The notes under the pieces are model-generated. The model was not told where the DNA came from. It saw nothing but the letters and a program-made list of their open reading frames with translations, and searched no databases. From Streptomyces sp. SPB162 (lineage in GTDB: Bacteria > Actinomycetota > Actinomycetes > Streptomycetales > Streptomycetaceae), in contig NZ_JAQFII010000001.1 of assembly GCF_029504575.1 (NCBI RefSeq), positions 1,512,501 through 1,576,500 of the forward strand: a stretch of DNA of 64,000 bases. The letters run 5' to 3'. A program made the position numbers and the translations under genes. This document shows, piece by piece, positions 39,062-49,819 of the stretch. Every line of letters starts with the position of its first letter. The first letter of the stretch is position 1.

Positions 39062-40006
39062 TCACGCCGGCCTGCGGGTGAGCGACAACAGGTCGCGGCC
39101 CGGGCCCGTCGGGCGGTGGCCGGTGGGCCAGACGGCGCGCAGGACGCGTTCCAGCGCGACGCCGTCCACCGGGACCTCGACGAGCCGGCGGGCGGCCAGC
39201 TCGTCGGCCACCGCCAGTTCGCTGAGCACGGCCGGGCCCGCGCCGCTCAGCGTGGCCCCCTTGAGCGCGGTGGTCGAGGCGAGTTCGAGCAGCGGTACGG
39301 CGAGACCGCCGTGCCCGGCGAGGGCGGCGTCCAGCACCTGGCGGGTGCCCGAACCCTGCTCGCGCAGGATGAAGGCGGTGGCGGCGAGTTCGGCCGCGGA
39401 CAGCGGCCTGCGCCGCCGCGCCCAAGGGTGCGACGGCGCCACCACGACGACCAGCCGGTCGTGTGCGATGACGGCCGCGTCCAGACCGCCCGGCACGTCG
39501 AGGCCCTCGACGAAACCGAGGTCGGCGCCGCCGCCGATGACGCGTTCCGCGACGTCCGCGGAGTTCCCGGCGAACAGCGACACGGCGGTGTCGGGGTGCC
39601 GGCCGTGCAGCACGATGAGCCACCCCGGCAGCAGGTACTCGGCGATGGTCATGCTCGCCGCGACCCGCAGGCGCGAGTCGCGCCGGGTGCGCAGCGCCCG
39701 TGCCCCGGCGTCGAACGCCTCCGCCGATTCCACGACCCGCCGCGCCCACTCGGTGACGAGCGCGCCCGCGTCGGTGAGGGTGGACCCGGTGGGCGAGCGG
39801 TTCACCAGCGCCACACCCAGCTGGCGTTCCACCGCCCGCACCCGGCTGCTCGCGGCCGGCTGGCTGATGCCCAGCTCACGGGCGGCCCGGCCGAGGCTGC
39901 CCAACCGGGCGACGGCGAGCAGCAGTTCCATCGCGCCGAGGTCGGGCACCCGGTGGGCCAGGCCCGCCCGGGGGACGCGGTCGCCGGTGTCGCTGTCTGT
40001 GCTCAT
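39062..40006 (-). CDS. LysR-family regulator (divergent to TDT transporter)
   Basis: 314 residues. LysR HTH at about 22-80 (MELLLAVARLGSLGRAARELG), then an effector-binding domain with the CysB-like fold. Divergent from the TDT-family carrier across 71 bases, so it probably controls that gene. TAACCT lies 6 bases before the ATG and is covered by an interrupted TATG-CCCC-CATA palindrome, suggesting autoregulation. Likely effector: the carrier's substrate, perhaps a dicarboxylate or sulfite-like anion. Confidence 0.9.
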   Translation of the reverse strand: MSTDSDTGDRVPRAGLAHRVPDLGAMELLLAVARLGSLGRAARELGISQPAASSRVRAVERQLGVALVNRSPTGSTLTDAGALVTEWARRVVESAEAFDAGARALRTRRDSRLRVAASMTIAEYLLPGWLIVLHGRHPDTAVSLFAGNSADVAERVIGGGADLGFVEGLDVPGGLDAAVIAHDRLVVVVAPSHPWARRRRPLSAAELAATAFILREQGSGTRQVLDAALAGHGGLAVPLLELASTTALKGATLSGAGPAVLSELAVADELAARRLVEVPVDGVALERVLRAVWPTGHRPTGPGRDLLSLTRRPA

Positions 40007-40012
40007 AAGCCC

Positions 40013-40028
40013 AGGTTATGCCCCCATA
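40013..40028. promoter_or_regulatory. LysR-type binding site over the lysR -10 element
   Basis: TATG (40017-40020), CCCC, CATA (40025-40028) is a LysR-like T-Nx-A palindrome. It overlaps TAACCT (minus strand, 40013-40018), the likely -10 of the leaderless lysR mRNA. Confidence 0.45.
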
Positions 40029-40077
40029 GGCAGCCGCCGCCTTCCGGCCGGCCCACCGGGCGGCCAGGGTGAACAGC

Positions 40078-41199
<1,122 letters not shown>

Positions 41200-41977
41200 T
41201 CACGGCGGCGGCGGTCGTCAGTGAGGGCCCGTACCAGGTGAGGTGACGGCCGCCGACGAGGGCGGCGGGCAGGTCGGGGAAGGCTTCCGGGGCCGTCCTC
41301 GCCGGTGAAGGCGTACGGCTCGTCGGGCAGCACCACCAGATCGGCGCCGGCGGCGCGCAGCTCCTCGACGGGGACCGCCGGATAGCGGTCGGCGTGCGCC
41401 GCGTACACGTTGTCCACGCCCAGCCGGGCGAGCAGATCGCCCGCGAAGGTGTCGCGGCCGAGCACCATCCAGGGCCGCCGCCAGATCGGGACGACCGCGC
41501 GCAGCCGGCGGTCGGGCACGGGCAGGGCGCGCCAGGCGGCCGCCGCCTCGTCGAGCCAGCGGGGGCGCTCCAGACCGCAGCCGTCGACGAGCACCCGGTG
41601 GAGTTCGCCGAAGGCCTGGCCGAGGTCGCGGATCTCGGTGACGAGGACCGGAACACCGGCGGCCCGCAGCGCGGCCAGGTCCGGCGCGCGGTTCTCCTCC
41701 TCGTTGGCGATCACGAGGTCGGGCGCGAGGGCGATGATCCGGGCGGTGTCCGGGTTCTTGGTCCCGCCGATCCGGGTCACATCGAGACCGGCCGGGTGGC
41801 CGCACCAGTCGGTCGCGCCGACCAGCAGCCCGGATGCGCTCTCCGCCACCGCCTCGGTGAGCGAGGGGACCAGCGAAACCACGCGCCGCACAGCGGGACG
41901 ATTCGTCATCGGCCCACCGTACGGCGCGTGGTCGGAGCCCGGCGCACGGTGTCAGGTCGCGCGGCCGGGCGGTCTGT

Positions 41978-44602
41978 TCAGGAAGCCACCGGCGCCATCG
42001 CGTCGACGATTCCCGGGTTGGCGGCGATCCACTTCTCGACGCCCTGCGCCTCATGACCCTGGCCGGCGTCCTGGATCTGCTTCTCCAGGCTGCCGAGCTG
42101 CGCCTCGGTCATGTGCCACTTCTTGAGCCAGCCGGCGAACTCGGGGTACTTCTGCGGGAAGTCCTGGTGCGCGAGCGTTTTGATCTGGTTGTTCGCACCG
42201 AAGGACTGCTGCGGGTCCGCGAGCTTGGTCAGTTGGTACTTGCTGTAGGCCCAGTGCGGGGACCACAGCACGACCGCGACCGGCTCCTTCTTCGCGTAGG
42301 CCCGCTCCAGTTCCGCGAGCATGCTCGGTGAGCTGCCGGTGGTGACCTGGTACTCCTTGTCGAGGCCGTATGCCGGCAGCACCTTGCTCTTGAGCAGGTT
42401 CATCTCGCCGGTGCCCGGCTCGATGCCGATGATCCGGCCCTTGAAGAGGCCCGCCTTGCCCTTGAGGTCGGCGAGCGTCTTCACGTCCTTGACGTAGGAC
42501 GGGACGGCGATCTCCAGCGAGGTCTTCTCGTACCAGGCTCCCAGGTCGACGAGGTTGGCCCGGTACTTGTCCCAGTACTGCTTCTGCGCGACCGGCAGCC
42601 ACCCGTCGAACTCGACGTCCACCTGCCCGTCGGCCATGGCCGTGAACATCGACCCGACGTCGTACTGCGCCATCTTCGGCTTGTAGCCCCGGCGTTGCAG
42701 GACCGCCTGCCACAGGTACGTGGTGGCGATGTCCTCGTCCCACGGGAAGTAGCCGATGTTCGGGGCGGCTCCGGCGTCCTTGCCCGGGGTGTCGCCCGCG
42801 GCCTTCTTCACCGGCGCCATCTTGTCGAGCAGGCCGGGGTTCTTCTTCAGCCAGGCGCGCACGCCGTCCTGCTCGTGGTTCTGCCCGGCGTCCTGGATGG
42901 CCGCTTCGAGGCTGCTGAGCTGTGCCTCGGTGAGCTTGAAGTCCTTGAGCCACTGGGCGACCTGCGGCTCCTTGGCCGCGAAGCCCTTGTGCGCCAGGGT
43001 GTGCAGACCGTCGCCCGCACCCCAGGCGGCCTGCGGGTCCTTGAGCTTCTTCAGGTCGTACTTGCTGTAGGCCCAGTGCGGGGACCACAGGGTGACGACG
43101 ACGGGCTCCTTGGCCTTCAGCGACCGGTCGAGCTGCGCGAGCATGCTCGCGGTGCTGCCGGTGGTGACCTGGTACTCACCTTCCAGGCCGTACTGCTTGA
43201 GCACCTTGTCGTTGAGCGTCTTCATCATGCCGGCGCCCGGCTCGATACCGATGATCCGGCCCTTGAACTGACTGCCCTTCCCCTTGAGGTCGGCCAGCGA
43301 GTCGACGCCCTTGACGTAGGAGGGAACGGAGAGTTCCAGCGAGGTGGGGCCGTACCAGGAGCCCAGGTCGTCCAGGGTGTCCTTGTACTTGTCCCAGTAC
43401 GACTGGTGGGTGGTCGGCAGCCAGGCGTCGGTCTGCAAGTCCAGCTTCCCGGCGGACAGCCCGGTGTAGAGCGCGCCGACGTCGTACTGCGAGAGCTTGG
43501 GCGCGTAGCCGCGCTGCTCCAGCGCCTCCTTCCACAGGAAGCTGGAGGCGATGCCCTCGTCCCACGGGATGTAGCCGATGTTCACCGGGCGGCCGTCGCC
43601 GACGTTCTTGCCCGCGGCGGCGGTGTTGGTGTCGGCAGAGCCGCCGAAGATGTTCATGCCGCCCGCGACCAGCGCGAGGACGACCACGCCGACCATCGCG
43701 ACGCTGGTCTGCGGCCGGTAGTTCCACACGCGGGTGCCGCGCAGCGACGTCAGGGCCGCGGTGGCGCGGCGGCCGAGCGGGGAGACGCGGGTGCCGAGCG
43801 AGGCGGTCATCCGGTCCAGGTACATGGCCAGGATCACCACGGAGATGCCGCCCTCGAAGCCCAGCCCGACGTTGACCTGGCTGATCGCGGTGAAGACCGA
43901 CGCGCCCAGGCCGCCGCCGCCGACCATGCCCGCGATCACGACCATGGACAGGCCCAGCATGATGACCTGGTTGATGCCGGCCATGATGGTCGGCAGGGCG
44001 AGCGGCAACTGCACCCGCAGCAGGGTGTTGCGCGAGGTCGTGCCGAACGCCTCGGCGGCCTCGATGAGCTCGGCGTCGACCTGCCGGATGCCCAGTTCGG
44101 TCATCCGGACGCCCGGCGGGATCGCGAAGACGATGCAGGAGATGACGCCGGGCACCTGGCCCACGCCGAAGAAGAAGATGCCCGGGATCAGGTAGACGAA
44201 GGCGGGCATCGTCTGCATGAAGTCCAGGACCGGCCGCAGCACCGCGCTGACGGTGCGGTTGCGGGCCGCCCAGATGCCCAGCGGCACCGCGAGCACGATG
44301 GTGATCACGGTGGCCACCAGCACCAGCGACAGCGTCGCCATCGCCTGGTCCCACTGCTGGATCGAATCGATCAGCGCGAATCCGGCGAAGGTGAGCACGG
44401 CCGCGGTCGGGCCGCGCAGCCACCAGGCGAGGACCGCGAGGATCCCGGCCAGCAGCAGCGGCGCCGGGGCGCCGAGCACGGCGTCCAGGCCGTCGTACAT
44501 CCCGGACACGACGTTGGTGATGATCTCGAAAAGCCAGGCGAAGTGGTCACGGAGGTAGGTGACGGCGCTGTCGATCCAGTCGCCGAGGTGGAGTCTAGGC
44601 AT
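41978..44602 (-). CDS. Glycine-betaine/proline ABC permease fused to two tandem substrate-binding domains
   Basis: 874 residues. Permease part at about 1-320: membrane helices from residue 47, and the EAA loop EAAEAFGTTSRNTLLRVQLP at 181-200 that contacts the ATPase. After a short linker come two OpuAC-type binding domains in tandem (about 340-597 and 614-872). Both carry the aromatic-cage tryptophans (PWDEGIAS.../PWDEDIAT..., TDAWLP/FDGWLP, SPHWAYSKY twice) and are clearly internal duplicates. It imports compatible solutes such as glycine betaine for osmoprotection. The ATPase gene overlaps upstream by 8 bases. Single-domain fusions (OpuABC) are known; the doubled receptor is the notable point. 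Confidence 0.92.
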   Translation of the reverse strand: MPRLHLGDWIDSAVTYLRDHFAWLFEIITNVVSGMYDGLDAVLGAPAPLLLAGILAVLAWWLRGPTAAVLTFAGFALIDSIQQWDQAMATLSLVLVATVITIVLAVPLGIWAARNRTVSAVLRPVLDFMQTMPAFVYLIPGIFFFGVGQVPGVISCIVFAIPPGVRMTELGIRQVDAELIEAAEAFGTTSRNTLLRVQLPLALPTIMAGINQVIMLGLSMVVIAGMVGGGGLGASVFTAISQVNVGLGFEGGISVVILAMYLDRMTASLGTRVSPLGRRATAALTSLRGTRVWNYRPQTSVAMVGVVVLALVAGGMNIFGGSADTNTAAAGKNVGDGRPVNIGYIPWDEGIASSFLWKEALEQRGYAPKLSQYDVGALYTGLSAGKLDLQTDAWLPTTHQSYWDKYKDTLDDLGSWYGPTSLELSVPSYVKGVDSLADLKGKGSQFKGRIIGIEPGAGMMKTLNDKVLKQYGLEGEYQVTTGSTASMLAQLDRSLKAKEPVVVTLWSPHWAYSKYDLKKLKDPQAAWGAGDGLHTLAHKGFAAKEPQVAQWLKDFKLTEAQLSSLEAAIQDAGQNHEQDGVRAWLKKNPGLLDKMAPVKKAAGDTPGKDAGAAPNIGYFPWDEDIATTYLWQAVLQRRGYKPKMAQYDVGSMFTAMADGQVDVEFDGWLPVAQKQYWDKYRANLVDLGAWYEKTSLEIAVPSYVKDVKTLADLKGKAGLFKGRIIGIEPGTGEMNLLKSKVLPAYGLDKEYQVTTGSSPSMLAELERAYAKKEPVAVVLWSPHWAYSKYQLTKLADPQQSFGANNQIKTLAHQDFPQKYPEFAGWLKKWHMTEAQLGSLEKQIQDAGQGHEAQGVEKWIAANPGIVDAMAPVAS

Positions 44603-45518
44603 CGGCCGCCGCCTTCTCCGTGAGGGAGCCGCCCGGGGTGGTGGAGGAGCCCCGGGTGGTGGAGGAGTCCGTGGCGGCGGAGGAGCGCGCGCCCAGATTC
44701 GCCAGCACCCGGGCCCGGTCCACGTCCTCCATGAAGGAGGCGACGTAGGAGTCGGCGGGCTGCAGCAGCAGCTCCTCGACGGTGCCGTTCTGCACGATCC
44801 GGCCGTCGCGCATCACCGCGATCCGGTTCCCCAGGCGCACCGCCTCGTGGGGGTCGTGGGTGATGAAGACGATGGTCTTGCGCAGGGTCTTCTGCAGGTC
44901 CACGAGTTGCTGCTGCATCTCGCGGCGGATCAGCGGGTCCAGCGCGCTGAACGCCTCGTCCATCAGCAGGACGGGGGCCTCGGTGGCGAGCGCGCGGGCC
45001 AGTCCCACGCGCTGCTGCATGCCGCCGGACAGCTCGTCGGGCCAGGACTTCTCCCAGCCGCCGAGTCCGGTCAGCTCCAGTGCCTCGCCGGCCCGGCGCT
45101 CGCGCTCGGCACGGGCGACGCCCTGTACCTCGAGGCCGTAGGCCGCGTTCTCCAGCACGCTGCGGTGCGGGAAGAGCGCGAAGTGCTGGAAGACCATGCT
45201 GATGCTGTGCGAACGCACGCGGCGCAGTTCCGCGTCGTTCAGTGCCGTGAGGTCCCGGCCGTCGAAGAGCACCCGGCCGGCAGTGGGGGGAAGGAGCCCG
45301 TTGAGCGTGCGCAGCAGGGTGGACTTGCCCGAGCCCGACAGGCCCATGACGACGAAGACCTCGCCCTCCCGCACCTCGAACGAGGCGTCGATGACGGCGG
45401 CTGTGACGCCGTCCTCCCGCAGCTCGTCCCGGTCCGCACCGGCTTCGAGCCGTCGGACCGCCGCTTCGGGTTGTCGCCCGAAGACCTTGTACAGATGCTC
45501 GACTTGCAGCCTTGACAC
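44595..45518 (-). CDS. Glycine-betaine/proline ABC transporter ATPase
   Basis: 307-residue ATPase of the OpuA/ProV type. Walker A MGLSGSGKST near residue 58, Q-loop SMVFQHFALFPH, signature LSGGMQQRVGLARAL and Walker B VLLMDEAFSALD. There is no clear C-terminal CBS pair; instead a Ser/Thr/Gly-rich tail. Residues 12-40 (a Glu/Arg-rich insert before the ATPase core) match the ProV N-terminal helix. GTG at 45518 has TGAGG upstream. It overlaps the permease-receptor gene by 8 bases, so the two are one operon. Confidence 0.93.
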   Translation of the reverse strand: MSRLQVEHLYKVFGRQPEAAVRRLEAGADRDELREDGVTAAVIDASFEVREGEVFVVMGLSGSGKSTLLRTLNGLLPPTAGRVLFDGRDLTALNDAELRRVRSHSISMVFQHFALFPHRSVLENAAYGLEVQGVARAERERRAGEALELTGLGGWEKSWPDELSGGMQQRVGLARALATEAPVLLMDEAFSALDPLIRREMQQQLVDLQKTLRKTIVFITHDPHEAVRLGNRIAVMRDGRIVQNGTVEELLLQPADSYVASFMEDVDRARVLANLGARSSAATDSSTTRGSSTTPGGSLTEKAAADA

Positions 45519-45730
45519 AAATACCTCACGGCTCGCAGGGAGAGCGACGCACAGCCCCCGCTTGTGGGTCGCTCACTTCAAGACCCGCCGCTGCCCGCGA
45601 TCGCCGGGCGCAAACCCGGGGGAGACCCAGCTCACACCCCGCCCCGTCCGCAGTTCCGTCCCACCGGCGCCGTGCGGCCGCGGCGCGGCGGCACCGGAAT
45701 CACCCCGCGTGGGCGTGCCATGCTGACCGG

Positions 45731-46679
45731 GTGACTGACGCGCACCCGAACAAGCTGCTCCTGCTCGACACCGCGAGCCTGTATTTCCGCCGCCTACTTC
45801 GGCGTCCCGGAGTCGGTGAAGGCACCCGACGGCACGCCCGTCAACGCGGTGCGCGGGCTGCTGGACTTCATCACCCGCCTGGTCACCGACCACGGCCCCG
45901 ACGAGATCGTCGCCTGCATGGACGCCGACTGGCGGCCGCAGTGGAGGGTCGACCTCATCCCCTCGTACAAGGCGCACCGCGTGGCCGAGGAGGCGCCCGC
46001 GGGCACCTCGGGCCCGGACACCGAGGAGGTCCCCGACACGCTCTCGCCGCAGGTCCCCGTGATCGAGGCGGTGCTGGACGCCATCGGCATCGCGCGCGTC
46101 GGCGTCGCGGGCTACGAGGCGGACGACGTCATCGGCACCCTCGCCGGCCGGTCCCGGTGGCCGGTGGACATCGTCACCGGCGACCGCGACCTGTTCCAGC
46201 TGGTCGACGACGCCCGCGGCGTGCGGGTGCTCTATCCCCGCAAGGGTGTCGGCGACTGCGACCTCATCACCGAGGACGTCATCCGCGAACGCTACGGAGT
46301 CCGCGCCGACCGGTACGCCGACTTCGCGGCGCTGCGCGGTGACGCCAGCGACGGCCTGCCGGGGGTGAAGGGCATCGGCGAGAAGACCGCGGCGCAGCTC
46401 ATCGGCGAGTACGGCGACCTGGCGGGCGTCCGGCGGGCCGCCGCGGACCCGGTCTCCAAGCTCACGCCCGCCAAGCGCAAGGGCATCGTGCAGGCCTCGG
46501 CGTACCTGGACGTCGCCCCCCAGGTCGTCACGGTCGCCCCCGACGTCCCCCTCCCCGCGTTCGACCCGGCACTCCCCCGCGAGCCGGCCGACCCCGAGGT
46601 CCTCGAAGCCCTCGCCGCGCAATGGGGTCTGGGCGGCTCCCTGATGCGGCTGCTGGCCGCGCTGGGCGAGGCTCGCTGA
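45731..46679 (+). pseudogene. 5'-3' exonuclease (Xni/PolA N-domain type), broken by one extra base
   Basis: Restored protein of about 315 residues: a stand-alone FEN/5'-3' exonuclease domain. GTG at 45731 starts VTDAHPNKLLLLDTASLYFR, then one extra C in 45786-45794 shifts the frame; the continuing frame reads AYFGVPESVKAPDGTPVNAV. Metal ligands occur in LLLLDT, VACMDADW, YEADDVIGTLAG and VTGDRDLFQLV. The H3TH DNA-binding motif GLPGVKGIGEKTAAQLIGEYG lies near residue 215. It likely trims flaps or RNA primers. The frame break is probably a sequencing error because the remainder is intact. Confidence 0.82.
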
Positions 46680-46754
46680 AGGGTGTTGCGGAAGTCCCGC
46701 CTGGCCCGCGACGCCTGGCACGCACGCCTGATTGCGTTGCAACCCTGAGGCGCA

Positions 46755-46770
46755 GTCCGACACTTCGGAC
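46755..46770. promoter_or_regulatory. Inverted repeat GTCCG-ACACTT-CGGAC upstream of the conservon
   Basis: A perfect 5+6+5 inverted repeat in the 240-base promoter region of the rar operon. It is followed by an unusually AT-rich stretch (46785-46820) with two copies of TTCCAAA (46795 and 46810). A candidate operator; the binding protein is unknown. Confidence 0.4.
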
Positions 46771-46919
46771 AGAACCGGTCCGTTGATGGCCAAATTCCAA
46801 AGGATCTTCTTCCAAAACAGTGCGAGACCAGTCGATCGCAGTGTGTACTGTGCGGATCCGCTTTCGGGGCGGATCCCGCACCGTCTCCCCCGCTCCCTGA
46901 TCTCCCTGAGGTCCATTCG

Positions 46920-48434
46920 ATGATCGAGATACCGGACCTGGCCGCCGGCGGCCTGGCCGCCGGGACCGTGTTGGCGTTCGTCCTGGGGGGCGGGCTGCTG
47001 CGCTCGCGCCGCCATCAGGCCCGGCAGGGCGAGGAGATCGCCGCCCTGCGCTCCCACCTGGACGGCGCCCGGCAGGAGATCGGCCGCTCCTCCGAGGCGT
47101 TCACCGCCGAGATCGTCCATCTGGCGCACCAGCGCATGCCCGCCGAGGCCACCCGCGCCGCCCACCCGCACATCCAGGTGCCGGGCCCCCTCCACCCCGA
47201 GGTCGACGGCACTCCGGTGGGCGCGGGCCTGGACAGCGTCCTGGAGGGGCTGCTGACCGCCATCGCGCAGGAGCGCAAGCGGGTCGACGCGGCCGCCCGC
47301 GCGGGCATGCGCGGCGCCACCCGGGACATCCAGGCCGGGCTGTACCGGCTGCAGGACGTGCTGCGGGGCATGCAGGAGCGCTACGACGACCCGGAGTTGT
47401 CGCAGACGCTGTTCGCCCTCGACCACGAGAACGAGCAGTCGCTGCGGCGCGCGCAGGTCACCGCCGTGGTGTGCGGGGCCTGGGTGGGCCTGGCCCGCGA
47501 GGAGTCCCACCTGGTGGAGGCGGTGACCGGTGGCCAGTCCCGGCTCGTCGGCTACCACCGGGTGCAGATCAACAACCACCTGGAGTCGGGCATGGCGCTC
47601 GTCTCGCACGCCGTGGAACCCGTCGCGATCATCGTCGCCGAGCTCCTCGACAACGCGCTGCGGCACTCCGCCCCGGACACCGAGGTCGTCGTGCACCTCG
47701 AACGCGCCCACCACGGCGTCTCGATCACCATCGACGACGCCGGGGTCGGCATGGCCATGGACGAACGGGCCTACGCGCAGCGGATGGTGGCGGGACGCGA
47801 CCCGATCCTGCTGTCCGAGCTGGGCGACCCGCCCCGGATGGGACTGGCGGCGATCGGCCAGTTGACCCGGAAGTTCGACCTGTCCGTCGACCTGTCGTCG
47901 CCGTCGCCCTACGGCGGCGTCCGTGCGGTGCTGCTCGTCAAGAACCACCTGCTCAGCCGGATCGACCCGGTCGAACGGCCGCCGGCGGCCAGCACCCCGC
48001 GCTCCACCCGCCCGGAGCCGGCCCCCGAGCCGCGGCCGGTGCCGCACGGCAGGACGCCGCACAACGACACGGCGCACGGCGACACGGCGCACGGCACGGC
48101 GGCACCCGCCCAGGCCCTGCCGGCGGCCCCGATCGCCGCGCGCCCCGCCGTCAGCCACGAACCCGCGCCGGACGGCGACGTCCTGCCGCAGCGCCGCCGC
48201 CGGGTCCGCGCCGACACCGCGACCGCCCACGTCAGGTCCGACCACCCCACCTCCGGCCACGGCACGTCCGATCACGTCACGTCCGACCACGCCAGGACCG
48301 AGGCCGCAGAACCGGCCGCGCCGCGGGTGCGGGAGCGGACCCCCGAGGAGGCGGCGGCCGCACTCGGAGCCCTGCAGTCCGGCACCGCCGCCGCCCGATC
48401 CGCACTCGAACTCGAAGGGAACGACCCGCGATGA
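46920..48434 (+). CDS. rarA: Conservon sensor-kinase-like protein RarA/CvnA9
   Basis: 504 residues. One N-terminal membrane helix (about 9-28), a helical middle domain, then a HATPase domain: N-box VAELLDNALRHSAPD near residue 240, DDAGVGMAM (G1) and PRMGLAAIGQL (G2). There is no HisKA phosphoacceptor box, as in other CvnA proteins. The C-terminal 150 residues are a low-complexity Pro/His/Thr/Asp-rich tail. First gene of conservon 9 (rarABCDE), whose loss in S. coelicolor alters aerial-mycelium formation. Stop overlaps rarB start (ATGA). Confidence 0.88.
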   Translation: MIEIPDLAAGGLAAGTVLAFVLGGGLLRSRRHQARQGEEIAALRSHLDGARQEIGRSSEAFTAEIVHLAHQRMPAEATRAAHPHIQVPGPLHPEVDGTPVGAGLDSVLEGLLTAIAQERKRVDAAARAGMRGATRDIQAGLYRLQDVLRGMQERYDDPELSQTLFALDHENEQSLRRAQVTAVVCGAWVGLAREESHLVEAVTGGQSRLVGYHRVQINNHLESGMALVSHAVEPVAIIVAELLDNALRHSAPDTEVVVHLERAHHGVSITIDDAGVGMAMDERAYAQRMVAGRDPILLSELGDPPRMGLAAIGQLTRKFDLSVDLSSPSPYGGVRAVLLVKNHLLSRIDPVERPPAASTPRSTRPEPAPEPRPVPHGRTPHNDTAHGDTAHGTAAPAQALPAAPIAARPAVSHEPAPDGDVLPQRRRRVRADTATAHVRSDHPTSGHGTSDHVTSDHARTEAAEPAAPRVRERTPEEAAAALGALQSGTAAARSALELEGNDPR

Positions 48435-48853
48435 CCAGCCGAGAAGCCGGTGACACCGGCTGGGTGCTCGACCCGATTCTGGAGATCCCGCACGTCCGGG
48501 CAGCCGTCCTGCTCACCAGGGACGGCCTGGTCTCCGGATTCTCCGCGGCGCTGTCGCAGGCCACCGCCGAGCGCACCGCCGCGATCACCAGCACGGTGCA
48601 GGGCGCGTGCCGGGCCGCCGCGGCGGCCTTCGCCGACCGGGGCGACGCGCAGATCCGGCAGATCGTCATCGAGTCCGACCACGGCTACATCCTGGTCGCG
48701 CCCACCACGCACGGCACCGTCGTGGCCGCCTTCGGCGACCCGGAGGTGCGGCTCGACCTGCTCGCCCACCGGGTGCACTCGCAGGTGGCGCGGCTCGGCG
48801 AGAAGGCGATGGCCGCCGCGCCCCGGGGAGTCGATGGCGGCTCTCCGGTATGA
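48431..48853 (+). CDS. rarB: Roadblock/LC7 protein RarB/CvnB9
   Basis: 140-residue roadblock/LC7 domain protein (WVLDPILEIPHVRAAVLLTRDG). In conservons it binds the GTPase and probably acts as its regulator in a membrane-associated complex with CvnA. Coupled to rarA and rarC by 4-base ATGA overlaps. Length and order match other cvn operons. Confidence 0.9.
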   Translation: MTSREAGDTGWVLDPILEIPHVRAAVLLTRDGLVSGFSAALSQATAERTAAITSTVQGACRAAAAAFADRGDAQIRQIVIESDHGYILVAPTTHGTVVAAFGDPEVRLDLLAHRVHSQVARLGEKAMAAAPRGVDGGSPV

Positions 48854-49206
48854 CCGGCCGCCGGAGCGGCCGCCCCCTGGTCCCCGCGTATCTGTCGACC
48901 GGCGGGGTGGCGCGTCCGACCCGCAACAGCCTGGAGCGCCTCTCGCTGCTGACCGGGGACGAACACGTCCCCGACGGGCTTCCCGCCGCCCGGCACGCGC
49001 TGCTCAAGGCCCTGGACGGCGGCTCGCTGACCGTCGTGGAGACCGCTGCCCTGCTGGAACTGCCGGTCTCCGCCGTCCGTGTCCTCGCCGCCGATCTGAT
49101 CGACCTGGGGCTGGTGAGCGCCCGCCCGCCCGTACCCCCGGCCGCCCTGCACGACCCCGACCTGTTGAAGAGAGTGGCCGATGGCCTCCGCGCCCTCAAG
49201 CAGTAG
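48850..49206 (+). CDS. rarC: DUF742 protein RarC/CvnC9
   Basis: 118-residue DUF742 protein with a conserved middle (HALLKALDGGSLTVVETAALLELP, winged-helix-like) that could bind DNA or protein. Always the third gene of conservons. Starts with ATG overlapping the rarB stop; its 3' end overlaps rarD by 26 bases. Exact role unknown. Confidence 0.88.
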   Translation: MTGRRSGRPLVPAYLSTGGVARPTRNSLERLSLLTGDEHVPDGLPAARHALLKALDGGSLTVVETAALLELPVSAVRVLAADLIDLGLVSARPPVPPAALHDPDLLKRVADGLRALKQ

Positions 49207-49819
49207 CCCCGGCACCAGCACCGGACCCCGCGACGGCACCGATGACCTGCACCTGCCGGACAGCGCCCGCGACCTGGTGAAGATCCTGGTGGCGGGTCCC
49301 TTCGGGGTGGGCAAGACCACGCTGATCGACTCGGTCTCGGAGATCCGTCCGCTGCACACCGAGGAGCACCTGTCCGAGGCCTCGGTCCAGGTCGACGACC
49401 TGGCGGGGGTGCGGGACAAGACCACCACCACGGTCGCCATCGACTTCGGGCGGGTCAGCCTGGCCGGCGGCGTCGTGCTGTACCTCTTCGGCACCCCCGG
49501 CCAGGAGCGCTTCCGCTCCCTGTGGGCGGACATCGCCTACGGGGCGCTCGGCGCGCTGGTGCTGGTCGACACCCGCCGTATCGACGACTCCTTCGACGTC
49601 CTCGGCCTGGTGGAGGAGACCGGACTGCCGTACGCCGTGGCGCTCAACACGTTCCCCGACTCGCGGTCCTACACCGAGGACCAGCTCCGCCGCTCCCTGG
49701 ACCTGGACCCCGGCACGCCGATGGTGAGCTGCGACGCCCGGGACGCCAACTCCTCGATCGACTCGCTGCTCGCCCTCGTCCAGCACCTGATAGCCCGCGA
49801 CCGTCCGGAGACCTGGTGA
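49181..49819 (+). CDS. rarD: Ras-like GTPase RarD/CvnD9
   Basis: 212 residues. P-loop ILVAGPFGVGKTTLIDSVS near residue 36, switch-like TTTTVAIDFGRV, and G3 YLFGTPGQERFRSLW near residue 105. The NKxD motif appears replaced by LNTFPDS, as in other conservon ATP/GTP-binding proteins. It is thought to switch the RarA-RarB complex. The TGA overlaps the rarE GTG. Confidence 0.9.
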   Translation: MASAPSSSSPGTSTGPRDGTDDLHLPDSARDLVKILVAGPFGVGKTTLIDSVSEIRPLHTEEHLSEASVQVDDLAGVRDKTTTTVAIDFGRVSLAGGVVLYLFGTPGQERFRSLWADIAYGALGALVLVDTRRIDDSFDVLGLVEETGLPYAVALNTFPDSRSYTEDQLRRSLDLDPGTPMVSCDARDANSSIDSLLALVQHLIARDRPETW

